In this document: positions 1 to 7,090 of the stretch, in pieces
Position numbering within the stretch: the first letter of the stretch is position 1
Layout: every line of letters starts with the position of its first letter
NCBI GenBank assembly: GCA_002329155.1
Contig: DCXY01000047.1
Coordinates: forward strand, 1-17,752
DNA length: 17,752 nucleotides
Direction of reading: 5' to 3'
Source: Stenotrophomonas sp. UBA2124
GTDB taxonomy: Bacteria > Pseudomonadota > Gammaproteobacteria > Xanthomonadales > Xanthomonadaceae
Made by a program: the position numbers and the translations under genes
Notes under the pieces: model-generated
What the model saw: the letters and a program-made list of their open reading frames with translations, nothing else
The model's database searches: none
What the model was told of the DNA's origin: nothing

Positions 1-347
1 GCGGCACCAAGCGTGACGACGTGGAGCGCGGCCAGGTTCTGGCCAAGCCGGGTTCGATCACCCCGCACACCCAGTTCGACGCCGAAGTGTACGTGCTGTC
101 GAAGGACGAGGGCGGCCGTCACACCCCGTTCTTCAAGGGCTACCGTCCGCAGTTCTACTTCCGTACCACCGACATCACCGGTGCGGTCGAGCTGCCGGAA
201 GGTGTTGAGATGGTGATGCCGGGCGACAACGTGAAGATGGCTGTCACCCTGATCAACCCGGTGGCAATGGACGAAGGCCTGCGCTTCGCAATCCGCGAAG
301 GTGGCCGTACCGTCGGCGCCGGCGTGGTCTCCAAGATCACCAAGTAA
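1..347 (+). CDS. tuf: Elongation factor Tu, C-terminal part (cut by window start)
   Basis: This is the 3' end of the gene for EF-Tu, the GTPase that delivers aminoacyl-tRNA to the ribosomal A site in the cytoplasm. In-frame codons run from base 3 and give GTKRDDVERGQVLAKPGS, then KDEGGRHTPFFKGYRPQFYF, and end in REGGRTVGAGVVSKITK before a TAA at 345-347. These are the conserved end of beta-barrel domain II and all of domain III, which contact the tRNA T-stem and EF-Ts. The GTPase domain lies outside the window. In related genomes the copy upstream of rpsJ follows rpsL-rpsG-fusA (str operon), so this is probably the str-operon copy; that is inference, because the upstream genes are not visible. 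An intrinsic terminator follows 38 bases after the stop. Confidence 0.98.
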   Translation, partial: GTKRDDVERGQVLAKPGSITPHTQFDAEVYVLSKDEGGRHTPFFKGYRPQFYFRTTDITGAVELPEGVEMVMPGDNVKMAVTLINPVAMDEGLRFAIREGGRTVGAGVVSKITK

Positions 348-385
348 TACCCACCGCGCTTCCTTCCGGAAGCAAGGTGTCTGAG

Positions 386-417
386 AAAGGGCGGCCGCAA
401 GGCCGCCCTTTTTCTTT
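386..417 (+). terminator. Intrinsic terminator after tuf
   Basis: An 11-bp perfect stem (386-396 with 401-411, AAAGGGCGGCC arms) is closed by a GCAA (GNRA-type) tetraloop at 397-400. It is followed by a T-rich stretch, TTTTTCTTT. It sits just downstream of the tuf stop codon and should end the str operon, separating it from the peptidase gene. Confidence 0.93.
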
Positions 418-582
418 GTGTCCGGTTCGGGAATGCCGCCGGTGGAAGCAGGCGCCGATGGCGGTGCCCGCGCTGTTGCATCTGATTGCCTGCGTGGCCC
501 GCAAGCCATGCCTGCCTTCCGGCCCATTGCGGCAACGCCCTGCGGTGCTACTTTCGGGGAACGCAACCAAGGGGATGGCAAT

Positions 583-3372
583 GTGGGTATCCTGAAAGCA
601 CTGTGGCGGCCGCTGCAGGTGGTACTGCTGCTGGCATTGGCGACCAGCCCGCTGCACGCTGCCGTGCCGTCTCCCAAGGCGCATTTCGGCTTCGATATCG
701 GCGATGACTACATGCTCGCCAACTACACGCAGACCGAGGCCTATTTCCGCAAGGTTGCCGCCAGCTCCGATCGCTTCCGCCTTGTCGAGCTGGGCAGGAC
801 GTCCGAGGGTCGTCCGCAGCTGATGCTGATCGCCTCCTCGCCGGCCAACCTTGCGCGGCTGGAGGAATTCCGTGGTATTTCCGAACGGCTGGCGCGGGCG
901 CGTGACAGCGAACAGGCGGCACGCACGCTGGCTGCGCAGGGCAGGGCGGTGGTGTGGATTGATGGTGGTCTGCACGCCAATGAAACCGTGGGCGCGCATC
1001 AACTGATCGAAACCGTGTGGCAGCTGGCCAGTCGCGACGATGCCGAAACCCGCCGCATCCTCGACGACACCATCGTGCTGCTGGTGCATGCCAATCCCGA
1101 TGGGCAGGAGCTGTACTCCGATTGGTACATGCGTGAGCCGGTGCCCTCCAGGCGTGTGCTGACCCAGCCGCCGCGTCTGTACCAGAAGTACGCAGGCCAC
1201 GATAACAACCGCGATTTCTACATGGCCGCGCTGCAGGAAACGCGCAACATGAACCGCGCGATGTACACGCACTGGTACCCGCAGATCGTCTACAACCACC
1301 ACCAGACCTCGCCCAAGGGCACGGTCATCGTCATTCCGCCATATCGCGATCCGTACAACTACAACATCGACGCGATGATTCCCGTCGGGTTGGAGGCGCT
1401 TGGCGCGGCCATGAATCTGCGTTACCTGCAGGAAAACAAGCCTGGTGCGGTGTCAAAAGGTGGCAGTGTGTATTCGACATGGTGGAACGGCGGTCTGCGC
1501 ACCATGCCGTACTTCCACAACATGCTGGGTGTGCTGACCGAGATCACCGGCAACCCGACGCCGATGCAGATTCCGTTCCTGCCCGAGCGGCAGCTGCCGG
1601 ACAGCAATCTGCCAGCGCCGGTGCCGGCGCAGACCTGGCACTTCCGTCAGTCCATCGACTACAGCCTCACGGCGAACTGGGCGCTGCTGGATTACGCATC
1701 GCGCCACCGCGAGCAGCTGCTGTGGAACATCTACCGCATGGGGCGCAATTCCATCGAGCGCGGCAGTCGCGACAACTGGACGGCCAGCCCCAGTGCGTTG
1801 GCGGAGGCGTCGGCGCGGGCAAAGCAGGCCAATGCCCCTGCGGACGCCGACAAGCGCGGCAAGGTGGAAGGGCTCAGCGCCGAACAGGTCAGCGCGCTGC
1901 TGCGCCAGCCATCGCAGCGTGATGCGCGTGGCTACATCATTCCCGCCGATCAGGCCGACCTGCCCACGGCGGTTGCCTTCATCAATGCACTGCAGCTGGC
2001 CGGTGTCGAAGTGCTGCGTGCACGGCAGCGTTTCAAGGTGGCAGGCAGGAGCTACCCGGCAGGGTCGTTCGTGGTGCGCGCCGACGAGGCTTTCCGTCCG
2101 CACCTGCGCGATATGTTCGAGCCGCAGGATCACCCGCATGATTTCGAGTGCGAAGGCGACCCGCCCGTCGCGCCCTACGACTCTGCCGGTTGGACCCTGG
2201 CCCTGCAGATGGGTGTCGCGTTCGACCGCGTGATGGAGGGCTTTGAGGGCCCGTTCGAGCCGCTGGCGGTTGATGCGCTGGCGATGGCTCCCGCGCATGC
2301 CGTGCCAGCGTCCCCGCATGGTTGGCTGCTGGATGCGCGGGTCAACAATGCCGTCATCGTGGTCAATCGGTTGCTGAAGGCTGGGGCGGATGTGCGCCGC
2401 CTGCCGCAGCAGGACGGGGCGTATCTGGTCGCCGGCATCGACCAGAAGGCGATGCAGGTGGCGGTTGAGGGTACGGGCGTGATGGCGCGGCCTGCCGCAG
2501 CCGGGCTCCAGGGTGGCGAGCGCCTGCGCGCGCCGCGCATCGCGCTATGGGATCGCTATGGCGGCTCGATGGTGTCCGGCTGGACCCGCTGGGTGCTGGA
2601 CCACTTCGGCTTCGATTACGAGGTGGTGTACTCGCAGCAGATTCTCGCCGGTGGCCTGCATGAGCACTTCGACGTACTGCTGCTGCCCAGCGGTGCGCTG
2701 CCGTTGCCCAAGGCGCTGGCGGTGGAAGGCAAGGCCGGGCGCGTACCGGTGTCGCCCGACCCGGCCGGCATACCCGCCGAGTTCCAGCCACTGTTGGGTG
2801 AGCTGAACGGAGAGGCTGCGGTCAGCGTGCTGCGCGATTTCCTGCAGCAGGGCGGGCAGGTGGTGGCCACCGGTTCGTCCAGTGGCCTGGCGCTGGAGCT
2901 GGGCCTGCCATTGACCAGCCACCTGCGCAGGCAGGGAGCCGATGGCCGGCAGCAGCCGCTGGGGCAACGTGACTACTACATTCCCGGCAGCATCCTGCGG
3001 GTGGCGGTGGACAAGTCCCGGCCGCTGAACTGGGGGTTGGGTCCGCAGCTGGATGTTTATTTCTCCGATGGCCGCTGGGATAATGCGCCGGTATTCGATC
3101 TGCCGGCCGGGCGTGCGGACATCCGCCCCCTGCTGCGGTTCGACAGCCCCGTGCCGCTGCGCAGTGGCTGGGCCTGGGGCCAGCAGCACCTGCAGGGCGG
3201 GGTGCTGGCGGCCGAGGCGGATGTCGGCGCGGGCCGGCTGACGGTGTTCGGTACCGACATCACCTTCCGCTCGCAGACCCACGCCTCGTTCAAGCTGCTG
3301 TTCAACAGCCTGTATCAGGCGGGTAGTGGCCGCGAAGAGGGCCAGAGTGGGCGTCCGGGGGCTGAAAGCTGA
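583..3372 (+). CDS. Exported M14-family zinc carboxypeptidase-like protein with C-terminal GATase-like domain
   Basis: A 929-residue predicted secreted metallopeptidase. The GTG at 583 is chosen because AAGGGG (569-574) sits about 8 bases upstream and the protein then opens with a signal peptide: basic and hydrophobic residues 1-24, likely cleaved after LHA (24-26). M14 features follow in order: HANE with zinc ligands His131 and Glu134, NPDG at 171-174, DNNRD at 207-211, the third zinc ligand in NHHQ (His239/240), and TEITG with the likely catalytic Glu320. A middle region ends near PYDSAGWTL. Residues about 651-780 (RIALWDRYGG, DVLLLPSG, GGQVVATGSS) look like a class I glutamine amidotransferase fold, as in a subgroup of large M14-like proteins, and I see no obvious catalytic Cys there. 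It probably acts on peptides or peptidoglycan fragments in the periplasm or outside the cell; the substrate is unknown. It is monocistronic between tuf and the S10 operon. It uses rare AGG arginine codons unlike its ribosomal neighbours, which suggests modest expression. Confidence 0.85.
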   Translation: MGILKALWRPLQVVLLLALATSPLHAAVPSPKAHFGFDIGDDYMLANYTQTEAYFRKVAASSDRFRLVELGRTSEGRPQLMLIASSPANLARLEEFRGISERLARARDSEQAARTLAAQGRAVVWIDGGLHANETVGAHQLIETVWQLASRDDAETRRILDDTIVLLVHANPDGQELYSDWYMREPVPSRRVLTQPPRLYQKYAGHDNNRDFYMAALQETRNMNRAMYTHWYPQIVYNHHQTSPKGTVIVIPPYRDPYNYNIDAMIPVGLEALGAAMNLRYLQENKPGAVSKGGSVYSTWWNGGLRTMPYFHNMLGVLTEITGNPTPMQIPFLPERQLPDSNLPAPVPAQTWHFRQSIDYSLTANWALLDYASRHREQLLWNIYRMGRNSIERGSRDNWTASPSALAEASARAKQANAPADADKRGKVEGLSAEQVSALLRQPSQRDARGYIIPADQADLPTAVAFINALQLAGVEVLRARQRFKVAGRSYPAGSFVVRADEAFRPHLRDMFEPQDHPHDFECEGDPPVAPYDSAGWTLALQMGVAFDRVMEGFEGPFEPLAVDALAMAPAHAVPASPHGWLLDARVNNAVIVVNRLLKAGADVRRLPQQDGAYLVAGIDQKAMQVAVEGTGVMARPAAAGLQGGERLRAPRIALWDRYGGSMVSGWTRWVLDHFGFDYEVVYSQQILAGGLHEHFDVLLLPSGALPLPKALAVEGKAGRVPVSPDPAGIPAEFQPLLGELNGEAAVSVLRDFLQQGGQVVATGSSSGLALELGLPLTSHLRRQGADGRQQPLGQRDYYIPGSILRVAVDKSRPLNWGLGPQLDVYFSDGRWDNAPVFDLPAGRADIRPLLRFDSPVPLRSGWAWGQQHLQGGVLAAEADVGAGRLTVFGTDITFRSQTHASFKLLFNSLYQAGSGREEGQSGRPGAES

Positions 3373-3384
3373 AGCGTTGGTGAC

Positions 3385-3396
3385 GGCGCTAGCGCC
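3385..3396. repeat. Perfect 12-bp palindrome upstream of rpsJ
   Basis: GGCGCTAGCGCC is a perfect dyad. It lies 13 bases after the M14 stop codon and one base before a second perfect 12-bp dyad. It could be a protein-binding site or a short RNA stem at the end of the M14 transcript; there is no T-run after it. Confidence 0.6.
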
Positions 3397-3397
3397 C

Positions 3398-3409
3398 CAC
3401 TTGCAAGTG
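3398..3409. repeat. Perfect 12-bp palindrome overlapping the candidate -35 box
   Basis: CACTTGCAAGTG is a perfect dyad. It contains TTGCAA (3401-3406), the proposed -35 element of the S10 promoter, so a protein bound here would contact the promoter directly. Operator function is inferred only from symmetry and position. Confidence 0.6.
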
Positions 3410-3429
3410 CCGGAAAATACTGACAGAAT
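3401..3429 (+). promoter_or_regulatory. Candidate sigma70 promoter for the S10 operon
   Basis: TTGCAA (3401-3406) and CAGAAT (3424-3429) are separated by 17 bases; each box matches four of six consensus positions. Initiation would fall near 3436, giving an RNA leader of about 290 bases before rpsJ that includes both downstream hairpins. It is the best pair I found in the gap, but weak on sequence alone. Confidence 0.35.
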
Positions 3430-3533
3430 GCACGACCACTAGCGAAGACCGCGCATTGCGTGTGCTTCGCAACCAGCGAAAAGAGGCACAGGACGTACCT
3501 CGTATTCGCCAGACAAGGACAGGTCGCATGGGT

Positions 3534-3558
3534 CACTCCGGGGTATTCGGGGTGTTTT
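3534..3558 (+). terminator. Terminator-like hairpin in the S10 leader (possible attenuator)
   Basis: A 7-bp stem (3534-3540 with 3548-3554, including one G-T wobble) has a 7-base loop and is followed directly by TTTT (3555-3558). Its place inside the leader, well upstream of rpsJ, fits an attenuator rather than an operon end. Confidence 0.45.
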
Positions 3559-3579
3559 CCGTGCGTTTGTATGTGTCTG

Positions 3580-3614
3580 GGGCGGGCCGGGTAACCGGGC
3601 CGCCCTGTCGTTTT
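3580..3614 (+). promoter_or_regulatory. GC-rich hairpin in the S10 leader
   Basis: GGGCGG (3580-3585) pairs with CCGCCC (3600-3605), and CCGG (3587-3590) with CCGG (3595-3598), around a GTAA tetraloop with one G-G mismatch. A weak T-run, TTTT at 3611-3614, follows. It may form a second attenuator or a binding site for a ribosomal protein. Confidence 0.45.
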
Positions 3615-3723
3615 GAAGGGATTCGCGTTGGCGGGAGGTGCTTCGGTGCCGACCGCTGTTTTCATGGGGTCTGGTACACAAGAGGCCAGGCCTGTCGCTC
3701 TTTAGACCTATAGGAACACCGTC

Positions 3724-4035
3724 ATGGCGGACCAAAAGATCCGGATTCGGTTGAAGGCGTTCGATCATCGTTTGATCGACCGTTCGGCCAGCGAGATCGT
3801 TGAAACGGCCAAGCGGACCGGCGCGCAAGTGCGTGGCCCGATCCCGCTGCCGACCAAGATCGAGCGTTACACCATTCTCGTCTCCCCGCACGTCGACAAG
3901 GACGCGCGTGACCAGTACGAAACCCGCACGCACAAGCGCGTGCTCGACATCGTCGACCCCAACGACAAGACCGTGGACGCGCTGATGAAGCTCGAACTGG
4001 CTGCCGGCGTCGACGTTCAGATCAAGCTGACCTGA
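3724..4035 (+). CDS. rpsJ: 30S ribosomal protein S10 (uS10)
   Basis: Small-subunit protein S10 binds the 3' major (head) domain of 16S rRNA and, as NusE, pairs with NusB in antitermination complexes. The 103-residue product equals the usual length and contains the family signature RGPIPLPTKIERYTILVSPHVDKDARDQYE and ends DVQIKLT. The ATG at 3724 follows AGGA (3712-3715) by 8 bases. It is the first gene of the S10 operon, and rplC follows after 11 bases. Expression is presumably set by the preceding 351-base leader. Confidence 0.99.
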   Translation: MADQKIRIRLKAFDHRLIDRSASEIVETAKRTGAQVRGPIPLPTKIERYTILVSPHVDKDARDQYETRTHKRVLDIVDPNDKTVDALMKLELAAGVDVQIKLT

Positions 4036-4046
4036 GGACTGCGACC

Positions 4047-4697
4047 ATGACGAAGAAGTATTCGTTGGGCTTCGTGGGCCGCAAGGCTGGCATGAGCCGT
4101 GTTTTCACTGAAGATGGCCGCTCCATCCCGGTGACCCTGATTGAAGCCACCCCGAACCGCATCGCGCAGATCAAGACCGTCGAAACCGACGGCTACAGCG
4201 CCGTGCAGGTGACCGTCGGCGCCCGTCGCGCTGCGCTGGTCAACAAGCCGGAAGCCGGCCACTTCGCCAAGGCGAAGGTGGAAGCGGGCCGCGGCCTGTG
4301 GGAATTCCGCGTTGAAGACGCCCAGCTCGGCGAATTCGCCGTCGGCGGCGAAGTCAAGGCGGACATCTTTGAAGTTGGCCAGAAGGTCGACGTCCAGGGT
4401 GTCACCAAGGGTAAGGGTTTCCAGGGCACCATCAAGCGCCACAACTTCCGTATGGGCGATGCAACCCACGGTAACTCGCTGTCGCATCGCGCGCCGGGTT
4501 CGCTGGGCCAGCGCCAGACCCCGGGTCGCGTTTTCCCGGGCAAGAAGATGTCCGGCCACATGGGTGCCGTGCAGCAGAGCACGCAGAACCTGGAAGTGGT
4601 CAAGGTCGACGTCGAGCGTGGTCTGATCGCCATTCGCGGCGCCGTGCCTGGCGCAGCCGGTGGTGACGTGATCGTGCGTCCGGCGAGCAAGGCATAA
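4047..4697 (+). CDS. rplC: 50S ribosomal protein L3 (uL3)
   Basis: L3 is an early-assembly large-subunit protein whose long finger reaches toward the peptidyl transferase centre. The product has 216 residues (E. coli 209) and begins MTKKYSLGFVGRKAGMSRVF. The finger, about residues 138-172, reads DATHGNSLSHRAPGSLGQRQ and onward through TPGRVFPGKKMSGHMG. It contains the Gln segment (Gln155 region) that corresponds to the residue methylated by PrmB in E. coli; methylation here is inferred. The SD TGAGGA overlaps the rpsJ stop codon, 8 bases before the ATG, so translation is probably coupled to rpsJ. Confidence 0.99.
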   Translation: MTKKYSLGFVGRKAGMSRVFTEDGRSIPVTLIEATPNRIAQIKTVETDGYSAVQVTVGARRAALVNKPEAGHFAKAKVEAGRGLWEFRVEDAQLGEFAVGGEVKADIFEVGQKVDVQGVTKGKGFQGTIKRHNFRMGDATHGNSLSHRAPGSLGQRQTPGRVFPGKKMSGHMGAVQQSTQNLEVVKVDVERGLIAIRGAVPGAAGGDVIVRPASKA

Positions 4698-4709
4698 GGA
4701 GAGATGACG

Positions 4710-5315
4710 ATGGAACTCGTTATCACGGGTAGCAACAACAAGGTCTCGGTCTCCGACGCCGTGTTCGGCCGCGATTTCAGCGAAGATCTGGTTCACCAGG
4801 TCGTCGTTGCCTTCCGCAACGCCGCTCGCGCCGGCACCAAGGCACAGAAGACGCGTTCGGAAGTGGCTGGTACCACCAAGAAGTCGAAGAAGCAGAAGGG
4901 CGGTGGCGCACGTCACGGTGCCCTGACCGCTCCGATCTTCGTCGGCGGTGGCGTCACCTTCGCTGCCAAGCCGCGCAGCTTCGAGCAGAAGGTCAACCGC
5001 AAGCAGTATCGCGCCGCCATGTGCGCCATCCTGTCCGAGCTGAACCGCCAGGGTCGCATCAAGGTCGTGGAGGCCTTTGACGTCGATGCCGTCAAGACCA
5101 AGGGTCTGGTGGAAAAGCTGGCCGGTCTGGAAGTGGGCAAGCGCCCGCTGATCGTGACCGAAGATGCGTCCGAATCGCTGTACCTGTCGGCCCGCAATCT
5201 GCCCTACGTGCAGGTGCGTGACGTGCAGGGTCTGGATCCGGTCGCGCTGGTCGGTGCCGACACGGTCGTCATCACCGCCGATGCGGTCAAGAAGGTCGAG
5301 GAGTGGCTGGCATGA
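4710..5315 (+). CDS. rplD: 50S ribosomal protein L4 (uL4)
   Basis: L4 binds 23S rRNA domain I, and its extended loop helps form the exit-tunnel constriction; in E. coli it also represses its own S10 operon. The ATG at 4710 is preferred over the in-frame ATG at 4704: AAGGAG (4696-4701) is 8 bases from the former and only 2 from the latter. This start gives 201 residues beginning MELVITGS, the same length as E. coli L4. The tunnel loop is visible at about residues 44-85 (KAQKTRSEVAGTTKKSKKQK then GGGARHG and GGGVTFA). The stop overlaps the start of rplW (ATGA). Whether L4 controls the leader at 3373-3723 is unknown. Confidence 0.98.
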   Translation: MELVITGSNNKVSVSDAVFGRDFSEDLVHQVVVAFRNAARAGTKAQKTRSEVAGTTKKSKKQKGGGARHGALTAPIFVGGGVTFAAKPRSFEQKVNRKQYRAAMCAILSELNRQGRIKVVEAFDVDAVKTKGLVEKLAGLEVGKRPLIVTEDASESLYLSARNLPYVQVRDVQGLDPVALVGADTVVITADAVKKVEEWLA

Positions 5316-5611
5316 GCAGCAACGAAAAAATCTTCAGCGTGCTGCGCGCTCCGCGAGTCTCCGAAAAGACCGCGCGCCTGCAGGAACTCTCCAACCAGTA
5401 CGTCTTCGAAGTTTCGAACGAAGCCACCAAGGCCGATGTAAAGGCCGCGGTTGAGCAGCTGTTCGACGTCAAGGTCGAGGCCGTCAACGTGGTCAACGTC
5501 AAGGGCAAGAACAAGTCCTTCCGTAACCGTGCTGGCCGTCGCGGCGATTGGCGCAAGGCGTACGTGCGCCTGGCCGATGGCCAGTCCATCGATGTAACGG
5601 CCAAGGCCTGA
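5312..5611 (+). CDS. rplW: 50S ribosomal protein L23 (uL23)
   Basis: L23 lies at the polypeptide exit and docks trigger factor and SRP. The product has 99 residues (E. coli 100). The docking motif APRVSEK is present, with Glu18 at the position of the trigger-factor contact in E. coli, and the rRNA-binding loop reads KGKNKSFRNRAGRRGDWRKAY. The ATG at 5312 overlaps the rplD stop as ATGA, and GAGGAG (5298-5303) inside the end of rplD gives an 8-base spacing. This supports 5312 over the in-frame GTG at 5303. Coupling to rplD is very likely. Confidence 0.98.
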   Translation: MSSNEKIFSVLRAPRVSEKTARLQELSNQYVFEVSNEATKADVKAAVEQLFDVKVEAVNVVNVKGKNKSFRNRAGRRGDWRKAYVRLADGQSIDVTAKA

Positions 5612-5621
5612 GGTAAATCCC

Positions 5622-6449
5622 ATGCCATTGATGAAATTCAAGCCCACCTCCGCAGGCCGTCGTTCGGCCGTGCGCGTGGTCACGCCCGATCTGCACAAGG
5701 GCGCACCGCACGCAGCGTTGCTGGAGCCGCAGAGCAAGTCCGGTGGTCGTAACCACCACGGTCGCATCACCACCCGTCACGTGGGTGGTGGTCACAAGCA
5801 GCACTACCGCCTGATCGACTTCAAGCGCAACAAGGAAGGCATCCCGGCACGCGTGGAACGTATCGAATACGATCCGAACCGCACTGCCCATATCGCCCTG
5901 CTGTGCTACGTCGACGGTGAGCGTCGCTACATCATCGCCCCGAAGGGCCTGAAGGCAGGTGACCAGGTCATCTCGGGCGCGCATGCCCCGATCAAGACCG
6001 GCAACACCCTGCCGCTGCGCAACATCCCGGTGGGTACCACCATCCACGGGATCGAGCTCAAGCCGGGCAAGGGCGCCCAGATCGCCCGCGCTGCCGGTGC
6101 AGCCGTGCAGCTGGTCGCACGTGAAGGCATCTACGCCACCCTGCGCCTGCGCTCGGGTGAAATGCGCAAGGTGCCGGTCGAGTGCCGCGCCACCATCGGT
6201 GAAGTCGGTAACGACGAGCACAACCTGGAAAAGCTGGGCAAGGCTGGCGCCAAGCGTTGGCGCGGTGTCAAGCCGACCGTCCGCGGTGCGGCCATGAACC
6301 CGGTTGACCACCCGCACGGTGGTGGTGAGGCCAAGGCCGGCCAGGGTAATCCGCATCCGGTCACCCCGTGGGGTGTTCCGACCAAGGGTTACAAGACGCG
6401 CCATAACAAGCGCACTCAGCAGTTCATCGTCCGCGATCGTAGGGGCTAA
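5622..6449 (+). CDS. rplB: 50S ribosomal protein L2 (uL2)
   Basis: L2 binds 23S rRNA domain IV, forms the B7b intersubunit bridge and is needed for subunit joining and peptidyl transferase activity. The 275-residue product (E. coli 273) shows the KSGGRNHHGRITTRHVGGGHK block, the central RNA-binding OB/SH3-like region with KGLKAGDQV and GNTLPLRNIPVG, and the conserved loop DHPHGGGE (His230-Pro-His232), which lies near the peptidyl transferase centre. GAGG (5610-5613), overlapping the rplW stop codon, is 8 bases before the ATG. The family alignment (M-x-x-x-K-x-KPTS) supports 5622 over the ATG at 5631. Confidence 0.99.
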   Translation: MPLMKFKPTSAGRRSAVRVVTPDLHKGAPHAALLEPQSKSGGRNHHGRITTRHVGGGHKQHYRLIDFKRNKEGIPARVERIEYDPNRTAHIALLCYVDGERRYIIAPKGLKAGDQVISGAHAPIKTGNTLPLRNIPVGTTIHGIELKPGKGAQIARAAGAAVQLVAREGIYATLRLRSGEMRKVPVECRATIGEVGNDEHNLEKLGKAGAKRWRGVKPTVRGAAMNPVDHPHGGGEAKAGQGNPHPVTPWGVPTKGYKTRHNKRTQQFIVRDRRG

Positions 6450-6455
6450 TCGACC

Positions 6456-6725
6456 ATGGCACGTTCACTCAAGAAGGGCCCGTTCGTCGATCACCACCTC
6501 GTCAAGAAGGTGGAGGCCGCTGCGGGCAGCAAGAAGCCGATCAAGACCTGGTCGCGCCGTTCGATGATCCTGCCTGAAATGGTTGGATTCACCATTGCCG
6601 TGCACAACGGCAAGAACCACGTACCGGTTCTCGTCAACGAGAACATGGTTGGCCACAAGCTCGGCGAATTCGCTGTCACCCGGACCTTCAAGGGTCACGG
6701 CGCTGACAAGAAGTCGGGCAAGTAA
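6456..6725 (+). CDS. rpsS: 30S ribosomal protein S19 (uS19)
   Basis: S19 sits in the small-subunit head, pairs with S13 and contributes to intersubunit contacts. The 89-residue product (E. coli 92) begins MARSLKKGPFVDHHL and has the signature HNGKNHVPVLVNENMVGHKL followed by GEFAVTRTFKGHGADKK. It starts 6 bases after rplB; AGGGG (6441-6445) within the end of rplB lies 10 bases upstream. The next gene, rplV, has its SD overlapping this stop codon. Confidence 0.99.
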   Translation: MARSLKKGPFVDHHLVKKVEAAAGSKKPIKTWSRRSMILPEMVGFTIAVHNGKNHVPVLVNENMVGHKLGEFAVTRTFKGHGADKKSGK

Positions 6726-6737
6726 GGAGAGATGACA

Positions 6738-7073
6738 ATGGAAGCGAAAGCAATCCTGCGCACCGCGCGCATCTCCCCCCAGAAGGCTCGTCTGGTCGCT
6801 GACCAGGTGCGTGGCCTTCCGGCCGAGCGTGCGGTCAACCTGCTGAAGTTCTCGGACAAGAAGGCTGCCCACCTGATCAAGAAGGTGGTGGAGTCGGCTA
6901 TTGCAAACGCCGAGAACAACCAGGGCGCCGACGTCGACGAGCTGAAGGTCAAGACCATCATGGTTGATGAGGGTCCCACCCTGAAGCGTTTCATGGCGCG
7001 GGCGAAAGGCCGCGGTACCCGCATCCTCAAGCGCACCAGCCACATCACTGTGGTTGTGGGCGCCGGCAAGTAA
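6738..7073 (+). CDS. rplV: 50S ribosomal protein L22 (uL22)
   Basis: L22 binds all domains of 23S rRNA, and its beta-hairpin lines the exit tunnel; changes in that hairpin give macrolide resistance in other bacteria. The ATG at 6738 is chosen over the ATG at 6732: AAGGAG (6724-6729) is 8 bases from the first and 2 from the second. This gives 111 residues beginning MEAKAILRTARISPQKARLV (E. coli 110). The hairpin is at about residues 82-100, LKRFMARAKGRGTRILKRT, with no deletion visible. The translation start region nearly duplicates that of rplD. Confidence 0.98.
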   Translation: MEAKAILRTARISPQKARLVADQVRGLPAERAVNLLKFSDKKAAHLIKKVVESAIANAENNQGADVDELKVKTIMVDEGPTLKRFMARAKGRGTRILKRTSHITVVVGAGK

Positions 7074-7090
7074 GCGGAAAGGAAAAGACC

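Larger units (their letters stand above)
3373..3723 (+). promoter_or_regulatory. S10 operon leader region (non-coding)
   Basis: This 351-base stretch separates the M14 gene from rpsJ and holds no convincing gene. It contains two adjacent perfect palindromes (3385-3396, 3398-3409), a weak sigma70-like promoter candidate overlapping the second, and two hairpins followed by T-runs (3534-3558 and 3580-3614). In E. coli the S10 leader mediates L4-dependent attenuation and translational control. A long structured leader is present here too, but I do not recognise the enterobacterial leader sequence in it. No intrinsic terminator for the M14 gene is evident, so read-through into this leader is possible. 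Confidence 0.65.

Noticed and set aside
418..582. Longer M14 protein starting at GTG 418
   Set aside because: It would start inside the T-run of the tuf terminator, has no SD, and would put 55 non-conserved residues before an evident signal peptide that starts at 583.
3456..3713. 85-codon open frame in the S10 leader
   Set aside because: It spans both hairpins, has no recognisable family, an Arg/Gly-rich random-looking composition and no clear SD.
4704..4709. ATG at 4704 as the rplD start (and likewise ATG 6732 for rplV)
   Set aside because: The SD is only 2 bases away, and the next in-frame ATG at 8 bases matches the family N-terminus and length.
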